Part shown: positions 52,583-61,950 of the stretch, in pieces
How the letters are laid out: the number at the start of each line of letters is the position of its first letter
Position numbering within the stretch: the first letter of the stretch is position 1
Origin: Luscinia megarhynchos
Lineage: Eukaryota > Chordata > Aves > Passeriformes > Turdidae
Assembly: GCA_034336665.1 (NCBI GenBank)
Contig: CM067592.1
Coordinates: forward strand, 44,483,761-44,547,760
DNA: 64,000 nucleotides
Reading direction: 5' to 3'
Translations under genes and position numbers: made by a program
The notes under the pieces: generated by a model
What the model was told of the DNA's origin: nothing
What the model saw: the letters and a program-made list of their open reading frames with translations, nothing else
Database searches by the model: none

Positions 52583-54760
52583 GTGTTATGGGGTCTGGAG
52601 ACTACAGCTGGGGATAACAAACCACTTCACTGCCTCTCAGTAGCAGTGCAGCATGTTGTGCTACAAAAGCGAGGCCACAATTTTTGTCTGGCTCTAGGAT
52701 GGATGGAATATCCATGTCCTTCAGGAAGAAAACCTTCCCTGCTCCCCAGATGAAGTGTTCCCCTCCCAGATATTTTCTGCTGCTGCAAGAGTGACTCCTG
52801 AGTGCCCTGGCTGCTCAACAGAGAGCTCTATTTTGCAAATGACTCATAGGTCACTGATCTCACAAGGATGGCAAATCCACCTATATTATGGCTCTCTACA
52901 AGTAAGAGACTTGGTGCTGCAAATATCCCACTTTGAGCCTGCGAATGCAGACTGCCGGAATCCAGGGGCTTTGCAGTCCAGCTCCTTTTCTGCACTCCTC
53001 AGCTCTTAATCACATCTCAGAATCAGGCTACATGTGAATTCTTTGAAGTGCCTGGGTTGCTTTGTTCCACAGGCAGCCATTTAACCATGCCACCTGGGAA
53101 AAATGAGCATGTCTGACAACCAAATATACATGGTGGAATCTAGAAAACATAACTTACTGCTCTACTGAGCTGCAACCAGATTCCTTGTTGGGATCACTGC
53201 TCACATAGGCTTTATCAGTGCAGAAGCCCAAATGTTGTTAAGGAAGAATACAGTGAGAACAAGGTTATTGTGCAAGTCTGTTTTGCTCCTCCTCTCCCAT
53301 GTCCACCTGAACCATGCCGGCACTGCTAAAGGCTTTCGAAGAGAAGATAAAACCAGGCCCTTCTGGCTGAGATCCTATAGTAAGGATGCACACCTGCCCC
53401 TCAGCTCTGGATGTTTTCATTGCTCACTCCCCATCTACAGAAGCAGAATGACATCAATACAGAAACCAGGATTTTTCACCAAAGAAAGGAGGTAGGCATT
53501 TTCTCTCACTGCCATTTCCCTGTGAAACCAGGGATGGACTGCTGCAGACTGGGGCTTCTAGACAAGGTCTGTGTCAAAGCTCTACCTAGTGGTTCAGACT
53601 GTGTTCTGACCTTGTGAAATTATGCAACTTGTTCCTTTTCTTGAAGTTGTGTCTCCTGTACGTCACATTGGTACAACTCAGTAAGTTTGGAGCTGGGCAT
53701 CCTTCCTCTGTGGATGAGTTTGTCTGCAGGTGAGACAGCTCTTCTACCATCTTTCACCATACTTGCTGCTGAGTTTGCCCAGTCAGCCCTTCTAGCACTG
53801 ACTTTACTTCCAAGCCAAACCTCAGCACCTCATGCTGTGAGCCCACAGAGACAAGGGCAACTGGCCACGATCACACTTTAACAGCTGAGCAAGAAGTAAG
53901 GAGGATGAAGAAGGCCCTTATAATGCAGGAAGTGCTTGAAAGTGTTTTATCCCACGAGTGGTTTGGATAAGTTATCAGTGATTTGGGGAAGACTGGCAAA
54001 GGTGTCAAGTGCTGGAGTGGATACAGTGCATTGTTCAGAAGTTATGTCACCAGAGTTTCACCATACATGTCAAGCTGCACAGACCACTCACTGGGCTCAG
54101 TTCTTCTCCAAGGAAGATGGATGACACCAGGCCACATATGCACAGGCCAAGTGACCTTGCTGGTGAGGTCAGGAATGCTGGAGGAAAGTATTGCAGGATG
54201 TGAATGCTTGGTTGATTAAGCAGGGAGCTGGGCTGGGGTGACCCCAATTCTGCTGGGCGCTGCGATGAGGAAGCCAAGAAAGGGAGCTATGGAGAGGTCC
54301 ACTGCTGGTGCAAAGGGAGACAGATGGTGGCAGGAGGGTCTGCATGAACTAGGGATCTCCACTAGTGATGTCCATGAGCATGGGTCCACACTCCTGCAAG
54401 CAGCAGATGCCTTGTGGGTGGACTGAGGTGACAATGGAGCTGCCACGTGAGCTCTGATGGATCCAATGGCACATGGAACAGAGCTGCACAACAAAAGCAA
54501 AGTGTAACCCCGTCATGCGGGTGAGCAACTGCCCCTCATCCCCAAGGGCTCACACTGATTCTTCAGCCCCTGCTCTGTCCATTCCCCACACAAGAGGAAG
54601 AGAAGCTGTAGGGCACCGTAGCAGAGCTCAGCTGGAAGGGTGATTTTCCCTCCTCGGGTGCTGGGCTCTGCACCTCTGGGCATGGTGGGTGCTCAGCTGG
54701 TGAGGGATCAGTGCCAGCCCCTCACTGCTGACAGGGACTCAGCCAAGACAGCATCTGTGC
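52583..54760. other. Intergenic sequence, no gene recognised
   Basis: Moderately GC-rich, with many short overlapping frames on both strands and none with a recognisable domain. No repeat family was identified. Confidence 0.5.
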
Positions 54761-54799
54761 CCATGTGCAGTGCTCCTGGAGTCAGCCCGCATCCTTGAA

Positions 54800-55220
54800 G
54801 CCTGCAGATCTTCTTATCTGTCCTATTTCCCATCTCTACATTTCTTTCTCCAAATCAGTGTCCACTCCCTCTTTCCTGTTATGCTTCCTCCCTTTTCTGC
54901 TCTCCATCCCTTTTCCTCTGCTTCTGCCCCACTTCCTGGTTTTTCCACTCTGCCCCTCTATTTCCCAATTTTTCTTTCTCCTACTGCCAGGCCCTCAGGC
55001 TTGTTTCTGTATCCTTTTTTGTATTTTCTTAGCCCTTCATTTCCTTGTCTCCACGAGCCTTTCTTTATCCCTACCTCCCTTTTGCTCCCTCCATCTTTCC
55101 TCCCCCTCCTCCCTTCCTTGTCCCACTTCTTGTCTCACCATCCCTTTTCCTCTCCCGGTCCTCCCTTCCACTCTCGGACATAGGCCTTCTCCTCGCTCCC
55201 TACCCTTCTCCCTCTAGTCG
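54800..55220 (+). repeat. Pyrimidine-rich tract (about 420 bases)
   Basis: The plus strand is overwhelmingly C and T, with runs such as CTTCCTCCCTTTTCTGCTC and TCCTCCCCCTCCTCCCTTCC and only scattered purines. It abuts the CpG island on its left. It opens two long overlapping frames rich in Ser, Leu, Pro and Phe (54765-55217, 54770-55183) that are by-products of composition. Confidence 0.85.
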
Positions 55221-55735
55221 CGGCGCAGGGCCCAGGGTTCCTCCCCCGTCCCTGCCGCTCTCCGTGCCCGGGACATGCGCGCTGTCCCCTCGGAGCCCGC
55301 GGCGCTGCGGGCACACGGGGGCCGTGTGCGCGGCCCTATGGCCCCGTGGCTCCATGCTGCATGGCCCCGCCGTGCCGCTCCGCCTGCCCGCGCCGCTCCC
55401 GGGAAGGCCCTGCCGCACCGCCGTCCCTCCGCGGCGGCCCCCCGCGCAGGCCTGAGGCGGCGCGAGCGCGGAGGGCTGAGGCACGGGGCGGGAGCGCGCG
55501 GAGGGCAGAGGCACGGGGCGGGAGCGCGCGGAGGGCTGAGGCACGGGGCGGGAGCGCGCGGAGGGCAGAGGCACGGGGCGGGAGCGCGCGGAGGGCTGAG
55601 GCACGGGGCGGGAGCGCGCGGAGGGCAGAGGCACGGGGCGGGATGTCCGCTGCCGGGAGCCGGGGGCCTTGCCGGAGCGTGTCCCTGCAGCGCCGAGCCA
55701 GCCCACCGCCACGCGTGCGCTCCGTTTAGAAACGC
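55195..55735. promoter_or_regulatory. CpG island with GC-box array
   Basis: Abrupt change to very GC-rich sequence with undepleted CpG (many GCGCGC, CCGCGG and CCGCC words), unlike the rest of the window. It includes six GGGGCGGG Sp1-type GC boxes at 55485, 55515, 55545, 55575, 55605 and 55635, spaced exactly 30 bases apart on the plus strand. Such islands usually mark promoters, but no gene start is visible on either side. CHRNA8 exon 1 lies 5.9 kb to the left and could in principle use a distal start here through a non-coding upstream exon, or the island may serve an unseen gene to the right. Frames of 100-219 codons across it are compositional. Confidence 0.7.
55471..55644 (+). repeat. 30-bp minisatellite (5.8 copies, 60-bp higher-order unit)
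   Basis: Unit GAGGGCWGAGGCACGGGGCG followed by GGAGCGCGCG, repeated head to tail. The W position alternates strictly T, A, T, A, T, A, so the true duplication unit is 60 bases. Copies are otherwise identical, implying very recent expansion or homogenisation. Each unit carries one GC box and one GCGCGCG. Confidence 0.97.
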
Positions 55736-55869
55736 TCCCCGCACTGACTCGGCCTTCTTGCTCATCGCTGGGCACAGGCAAACCGCCTCTGCTGCCCTTA
55801 GGAAAGCCTGAACCAGCCCCACAGCCCCAAACACACAGAGCCCTGCTTGAGGCCCCCAAGATTCGGCCT

Positions 55870-56335
55870 CATGTAATCACAGAAACACAGAATGTTCTGA
55901 GTTCGAAGGGACCCACAAGGATCATCGAGCTGAACTCCTGGCCCTGCACAGCACCATCCTGGAAGATCACACCATGAGAGCATTGTCCAAATGCTTCTTG
56001 AACTCTGTCAGTCTGGTGCTGTGACCACTTCTCTGGGGAGTCGGTTCCGGTGCCCAGCCACCCCCGGGTGAAGAACCTTTTGCTGATTATTCAACCTAAA
56101 CCTCCCCTGACACAAGGTCACGACCTTCCCTCAGGTCTTGTCACCGTCACCAGGGTGATCAGTGCCTGCCCCTCCACCTTCTCTCACAAGGAAGTTGAAC
56201 AGTGGGATGAGGTTTTACCTCAGTCTCCTCTAAGCTGAACGGATGAAGTGACCTTAGCTACTCCTCCTATGGCTTCCCCTCAAGGTTCTTCACCATCTTC
56301 GTAGCCTTCCTTTGGATACAAGAGCCTCAGGACAC
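55870..56335 (-). mobile_element. CR1 LINE 3' end
   Basis: The plus strand begins AATCACAGAAACACAGAATG, the reverse complement of the CR1 3' terminal octamer repeats. It continues with the well-known CR1 3' region in antisense: TCGAAGGGACCCACAAGGAT, ATCATCGAGC, CAGCACCATCC, then TGGTGCTGTGACC, GGTGAAGAACCTTTTGCT, CAACCTAAACCTCCCCTGAC and CTAAGCTGAACGGATG. It is 5' truncated near 56335. It may be the 3' part of the same CR1 whose ORF1 and endonuclease lie at 59538-61950, with everything between being later insertions or a deletion. Confidence 0.85.
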
Positions 56336-57173
56336 CAAAATCCCTGCCTGACTAAACCCAAAGGCGCTTGAGTTGCCGCAGGGCCTCAAAACATCCCCAA
56401 TCCTACTCTAGTCCCCTTTGTCTGAACCTTGCCAGCAGCTTACCCCCACCCTACCTAAATGCCAAACACTCCCACCCCCATGCTGGCAGCTCAAAACCCT
56501 CTTAAGTCCTGCTCCCTGGTACCTCCACTTATTCCCACAGCTTACCTACATATCTCCAGTATTCTCCAATCCTGCCAGAGTACACTCCCAAAGCTGCATT
56601 CCAGGCGTCCAAGTACTTCTGAATGGTCCTCTGAATGGAACCAGAGAATGTCATCTAGGTTGACTACCTGCCAACCCTATCCAAGTACTTTCAAAACACC
56701 ACAAACCTGCCTCACAGCCCCCAAGGTTCCCAACCCCTGCTTCTGAACCCCTGGAAGTCCATCTTCAAAGACCCACAAACCGTATTTTCCTACAAACACC
56801 CCATAAACCTTTTTTGTAATCCACAAAACATCTATAAGTCCCTTCCAGGAGCCACCAAACTGCAAGCTTGTCCATGGCCCCCAAAATTTCACATACCCTG
56901 TGTCCAAGTTTGCAACCACTAAACACCCTGAAAACTTTCTGTTGGGCCATGAGTACATCTCAAATCACATCCAGCTGCCCCCAAAGACTCATCTAAAACG
57001 TCCACAAACAGCCTAAACCCTAAATCTTCCCAGGAGTTTCTCAGACTTCTCCACAACCGTGCCAAAGGAGCAGCACGGAGTCTTCAGCTAGGCAGAGAAG
57101 AGAAGATTTTAACAAAGGGTTCATGAGTTGAGATAAGGACCGGGAGTGTCACACACTGTGAGTAGGTAAGGGA
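56336..57173. other. CA-rich, G-poor stretch of unknown origin
   Basis: Plus strand dominated by C and A with few G until about 57060 (words like CCCCCAAA, CAAAACACC, ACCACAAACC). It opens a 93-codon Gly/Trp/Val-rich frame on minus at 56677-56958. It looks like a heavily diverged tandem array or satellite but no period could be fixed by eye. Confidence 0.4.
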
Positions 57174-57560
57174 TGCTGTGGCCCGTATACCGTGGGAGGA
57201 AAAACCCCTTGGGGTTGGAGAGATTTTGAGAAATACTCTCCCACAGTTCTCTGCAGTTCTGTTAATCACCCAGTTACACCATTCCCTGTTCTCCCCAGTT
57301 CTAGAATGTTCCCAACCTTGCTATTGGCCTCTGTTCCTAGTCTGTTCTCCCTTAGATCCCAGTTGGGTGATACCCTGTAGTCCTGCCTTAGCAGCATCTC
57401 TTTTCCCTCAAGCCCATTCCCTCAGTTCTGTTGCTCCACCCTCCGCTATCCAGTGTTTAGTCCTGGGCCCTTGTTTTGTTCTCGTTCTTTGTCCCTGGTC
57501 CTTTTCTGTGCATGGTCAATAAAGCCCCAAAGGAATACCATACAAAGAACTCCTCCTGTC
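57174..57560 (+). mobile_element. Probable ERV LTR
   Basis: Begins near TGCTGTGGCCCGTATACC and contains an inverted CCAAT (CTATTGGCC, about 57321). It has a pyrimidine-rich U3 and an AATAAA polyadenylation signal at 57518-57523, with an end somewhere between 57556 and 57580, where it meets the next LTR. The order of elements fits a plus-strand LTR of about 390 bases. No target duplication was recognised, and the family name is not known to me. Confidence 0.55.
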
Positions 57561-57976
57561 GTTATTTTGTTGACCCTCAGAAGTTATCACGGTGCATGAG
57601 CATCTGGTGCAACCTGAGCAATCCCCTTCTCGTAGAGAGACATTCTCGGGAGGGCGGTGGTCTCAGCTGCCCCTGCCGCACCACCGCACAGGAGAAAACA
57701 ATCCAAGGGCAAAACAGGCTCAACTTAGAGGTAGATACCAAATAGTTTATTACTAACAAAATCAGAGGAGGATAATGAGAAGTAATATAAGCCCTTTAAA
57801 ACAACTTTCCTTCCCCCATCCACTCCCTCCCTCCCACTGACAGTGCAGGGAGACATGGCTTGGGGTTTTGGTCAGTTCATCACCTGAGGTTTTCTGCTGC
57901 ACAGGGAGAGAAGTCGTTCCCCTGTGAGACTGTGGGGTCCCTCCCATGGGAGACAGTTCTCTGTGAACCTCTCCAG

Positions 57977-58516
57977 TGAAATGAACAAGGTCCAGACTTT
58001 CTGAAAAAGACTGCTTCGTTTTATTAAAAACACCGAAGGTGGGAACCCAGGATAAGCCCAGGCCCCACTCGACAAGCCAGACAGACAAATAACTGTGCAC
58101 TGCACAGGGTGATTCTCCAGATCCTGAGTTCTGAAGAAGACCTAGGTGCTGGGTAACGGGGGTTTTAAAGTCTCCGGTGTTTCCTGTTTAGTGTGTTTCT
58201 CAATCCTTGTTTTGACTGGTCCTTTTTCTGGTTGCTGATTGGCCCATATTGGGGTGCAATCTTGACCCATCATTCCGGAATATTCTGATCCCATAGGTCA
58301 GCTCACCTTCAAGCCACAGTTCAAACCGCTGTCATCACCCCATCAGACAATGCTGCAGAAAGTTTCCCTCACTCCACCAACCGAATCCTCATCAACCCCC
58401 TCTAGTGGCCACACACCTCCACAGCACACAACAATTCATTAACAATTCATACGTAACTTCACTATATTAATCAATAACTTATAACTCCATGCCCAAACAT
58501 CAATTCATTTATAACA
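57977..58516 (-). mobile_element. Nested solo LTR with 5-bp target duplication
   Basis: On minus it runs from TGTTATAAATGAATTG (58516) to GTTCATTTCA (57977), so it has TG...CA ends. It is flanked on both sides by TCCAG (57972-57976 and 58517-58521), a 5-base target-site duplication as made by ERVL-type integrases. It contains a TATA-like TTTAAAACCCC (about 58160) and a polyadenylation signal TTTTAATAAAACG (about 58020). The surrounding older LTR reads through when this 540-base piece and one TCCAG are removed, so the insertion is younger than its host. No internal viral genes are present, so it is a solo LTR. Confidence 0.88.
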
Positions 58517-58750
58517 TCCAGCATGGTTCCAAATCCCAGGCGCAGCAGTTCTCCCAAAGCTGCTGCAATATGAATCCTTCCATGAGCAGACAGTCCTCCC
58601 AAACTGCTGTGGTGTGGGTCACTCTTCCACGGGGTGCAGCCTCCAAGGACAGGCTGCTCCAGCCTGGGAGCAGGGCCCCTCTCTCCAGAGGTCTCCCACA
58701 GGGTCACAGCCTCCTCCAGGCACCCACCTGCTCCAGCATGAGGCTCCTCC

Positions 58751-59152
58751 ATGGGCTGTGGGTGGATCTCTGCACCCCCATGGATCCCCATGGGCTGTGG
58801 GTGGATCTCTGCATCCCCCATGGATCCCCATGGGCTGTGGGTGGATCTCTGCATCCCTCATGGATCCCATGGGCTGTGGGTGGATCTCTGCACCCCCATG
58901 GATCCCCATGGGCTGTGGGTGGATCTCTGCATCCCCCATGGATCCCCATGGGCTGTGGGTGGATCTCTGCATCCCTCATGGATCCCATGGGCTGTGGGTG
59001 GATCTCTGCACCCCCATGGATCCCCATGGGCTGTGGGTGGATCTCTGCATCCCCCATGGATCCCCATGGGCTGTGGGTGGATCTCTGCATCCCCTGTGGA
59101 TCCCCGTGGGCTGTGGGTGGATCTCTGCATCCCTGTGGATCCCATGGGCTGC
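58751..59152 (+). repeat. 39/40-bp minisatellite with 118-bp higher-order repeat
   Basis: About ten head-to-tail units beginning ATGGGCTGTGGGTGGATCTC, each with a CCATGG-like and a GGATCC site. Units of 39, 40 and 39 bases, distinguished by CACCCCCATGG, CATCCCCCATGG and CATCCCTCATGG, recur as a triplet. The 118-base triplet starts at 58751, 58869 and 58987; the last units degenerate to GTGGGC. Because 118 is not a multiple of three, every frame stays open on both strands, producing false frames of 100-275 codons. The unit itself derives from the GGTGGAGCAGATATCCACC-like module of the LTR it sits in. Confidence 0.95.
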
Positions 59153-59537
59153 AGGGGCACAGCTGCTTCACCATGGGCTGTCTGTACCTCGGGCTGCAGG
59201 GAAATCTTGGCTCCAGTGCCTGGAGCAGCTCCTGCCCCTCCTTCTCCACTGACCTTGGTGTCTCTGTGTTGCTTCCCTCACGTTCTCACCTCCTCCTCTT
59301 CTCAGGCTGCAATTAAAACTGCATTTCTACCTTTTATTTGGTTTCTTCTCAAATATGTTATCATAGAGTTATCATATGTTACTATCTTCTCTAGTTGGCC
59401 CAGCCTTGGCCAGCAGCATGTTCATCTTCAGAGCCATCAGCCATTGGCTCTGCTGGACATGGTGGAAGTTTTCAGCAGCTTCTCACAGAAGCCACCTCTG
59501 TGGTCTCCCCCACTATAAAAAAACAGGCCAAAACCCA

Positions 59538-61950
59538 GCTTTCATTACTTGATCCCTGGTGGTTTGGACAATCTCTCTGCAGTCTCCCAGGCTACTTGTG
59601 CTTGCCTCCATCCTCTGTGTGTTTTCTTGTGTTTGAGCTTGTCTAGGAGTTCCTTCTTCATCTATGCAGGCCTCCTGGCATTTTTTGCCTGACTTCCTCC
59701 TTGCTGGGGTGCATTGCTGCTGAGCTTGAAGGAGGTGATCCTTGAATATCAACCAGCTTTCCTGGGCTTCTCTTCTTTCCAGGACTTTATCCCTAAATAC
59801 CCCTGAAGAAGCCAAGATCTGCTGTCCTGAAGTTCAGAATACTGAGCTGGCTGTCATCACTGCCCTGAAAATCTCAAACTTCACTACTTCATGGTCACTG
59901 CAGCCAAGACTGCCCTTGGGTTTCCCATTCCCCACCAGCCTCTCCTTCTTGGTGAGAACAAAGACCTTCATAACACGTCTCCTTCTTCTCTATCACTTGG
60001 AGAAGGAAATTATCATTATGTTCCAGAAACCTCATGGATTGCTGATGTCCTGCTATATTCTCCCTTGGACAGCAGTCAGGGTGGTTCAAGTCCCCTCTGT
60101 GGACCAGGCTTGTGAATGTGAGGCTGCTCCTGTCTTTTTGCAGAGGGACTCATCTGCTCACTGTTCCTGGTCAGGCAGCCTGTAGTGGGCCCCTGCTATG
60201 ATGTCACCTGTCTCTGCCCTGCCCTCAACCCAAACCCATGAGCTCTCAGCTGGCTCTTCATCCAGTCCAGCACAGAACTCCATCTACTTCAGCATGTTCT
60301 TGGCAGAGAGCAACACTCTTTCCTGGTCTCTCCTGCCTGTTTCCAAAAGAGCCTTTAACTTCTCATTCCAATGCTCCAGTAAGAGTTACCCCACTATACC
60401 TTTGTGGTGCCTGTTAGCCCATCTCTAACTCCTCTTGTTCATTCCCCGTGATGTGTGTGTTGGCATTTAAGTTCAGTCCCTGATGAAGCCGAATTACTGG
60501 CTGGAGTATCAGGAATTCCTTTGTGACTTTTCATGTGTTCTCCTCCTGACCCACTCCAAGCTCTGGGCATCTCTTGCTGACTTGCCATGGAAGGACTAAG
60601 AGGAACTGAGGTTCCATCTCCTGACACCTTAAATTTAAACCCCTCTTTACCAGCCTAGCAAGCCTATGGCCGAAGATGCTCTTCCCCTTCTCTGACAGAT
60701 GGACTCCATCAGCCCTTTGTACACACGGTTTCTCATGTGGTCCAAGAAGCCTAAACCTTGGCTGTGGTACCAGCCTGTAACCATTTGTTGGTTTTCCAGA
60801 CCTGACCGGTCCTTTTAAACACCTTCCCTTTAAGGGTAGGGTTAATGAAATAGCAGTGTGTAATAGTCAGTGGAACTGTGAAAGGCTCAGTAGCCATCCC
60901 TGCTAGGACTCCCCAGAAAGCAGCACCTCTCTAGAGAGTATTTCAGGTCATCAAACGGGCACCTCTGAACCTCTCAAAAGTCACCTACTGCTATCACCTC
61001 TAGCCTTTTCTTAGTTGTGCTGGCTGTGATGTGGGACCAGATGGGACTGCTTTACTGGTTGTTATACAGGGACCAGATGGGGCTGCCTTACTCAGCTCCA
61101 GTGCCTCTCGTGATGTGACACATCTTTTTGGCCTGCAGAGAAACAGAGTGGTTATGCAAGGGCACTTCAGGCTTCAGGGAAGTCTCTTCTCCCTGTGGTC
61201 CTTGCCATTGCAAGCTTCCATTCTTCTGCATTAGTAGTCCCCTTCCCTTCCATGTGTGCTGATGAGGGAGTTTTTTTTGGCTGTTCAGTTGTTATGAGGC
61301 CACTGCAAGTTGAGTTTGGGACCAGCTAGATATCTAACACCTTTTCAGTCTCCCTGATGTGATACAGCCTCCTCACTGCCTTCTGCAGCTCAGCCACCTG
61401 CTGCAGGAGATGCACCACCTGAGCACGTTCTGCATGTAGTGGCTGCCTGTCTCTGCCCCAGGAAAAATGTGTCTTTTCCTGCAATTTGAGATCTACCCTA
61501 TCTATCCTGGTGGTTTTCTGCTCTCCCCACCCAGACAGAACTGCTGTAGAGAAAGGCTGCATTGCATTGTGACCACAGATTATAGCCACAAGCAGATTGT
61601 GTATCCCTGCCTGTTTCAGAGGGCTTCTCTCTGATCTACTGCTGTGATGGGACCAGTGACATAACTGTCCCATCTCCTTTTCTTTGACTTCACAAAAACA
61701 GAAGAGCTCTAGTGAGACCCAACCACAGCCAGGACCATTCACCTTTGCATGAGGTTTTCTGCAGTTTTCCAGTGACACCTACAGACCTAATTGTAGAAGT
61801 CTCTGTTGGGATCATGGAAGGCCACTCCTTTGGCAGGAAAAGGATATGGATCCCCAGCATACCTGGCCCATGCCTTAACATCAAAATCCATCTGTTCTGA
61901 TAAGATTTCAGCTTTACTTTTTCCATTGCTTTTCCTGGGAAAGGCACATA
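59538..61950 (-). mobile_element. CR1 LINE 5' portion: ORF1 esterase and ORF2 endonuclease remnants
   Basis: Reading on minus from about 61950: a coiled-coil segment LLQQVAELQKAVRRLYHIRE (about 61420-61350) matches the CR1 ORF1 N-terminal coiled coil. DGVHLSEKGKSIFGHRLARL (60716-60650) matches block V of the SGNH/GDSL esterase domain of ORF1, with the catalytic Asp-x-x-His pair retained. ORF2 endonuclease remnants follow. NHPDCCPRENIAGHQQSMRF (60090-60030) corresponds to DFNHPDICW, and SWLIFKDHLLQAQQQCTPAR (about 59755-59700) corresponds to the endonuclease-RT linker. REIVQTTRDQVMKA marks the point (about 59540) where the LTR cuts in. Stops and frameshifts between these show it is inactive. 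RT is absent here. Confidence 0.82.

Larger units (their letters stand above)
57557..59540 (-). mobile_element. Old avian ERV LTR, split by a nested LTR and a minisatellite
   Basis: Read on minus, it starts near 59540 with GGGTTTTGGCCTG and GGTGGCTTCTGTGAGAAGCT, then AGCCAATGGCTGATGG, GGCCAAGGCTGGGCC, ATAACATATTTGAGAAG, ACACCAAGGTCAGTGGAGAA and GGAGCAGCC-type repeated modules. Towards its 3' end it has TTATCCTCCTCTGATTTTGT, an AATAAA (RC of 57738-57743) and TGAGCCTGTTTTGCCC, ending near GAGGGTCAACAAAATAACGA. From memory this follows a common neoavian ERV LTR of about 1 kb. Here it spans almost 2 kb because of a 540-base nested LTR (57977-58516) and a roughly 400-base minisatellite (58751-59150). 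Its insertion interrupts CR1 sequence at the right. Confidence 0.75.

Noticed and set aside
54765..55217. 150- and 137-codon frames rich in Ser, Leu, Pro and Phe
   Set aside because: Compositional product of the pyrimidine tract; two overlapping frames look equally plausible, which is typical of low complexity.
55200..55859. Frames of 102-219 codons across the CpG island, rich in Arg, Pro, Ala and Gly
   Set aside because: High GC removes stop codons, and the repetitive peptides are translations of the 30-base minisatellite on both strands.
58471..59518. Open frames of 100-275 codons on both strands (repeating Trp-Ile-Ser and His-Ser-Pro peptides)
   Set aside because: They are produced by the 39/40-base minisatellite, whose units lack stops in all frames. 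The sequence lies in an LTR and has no domain.
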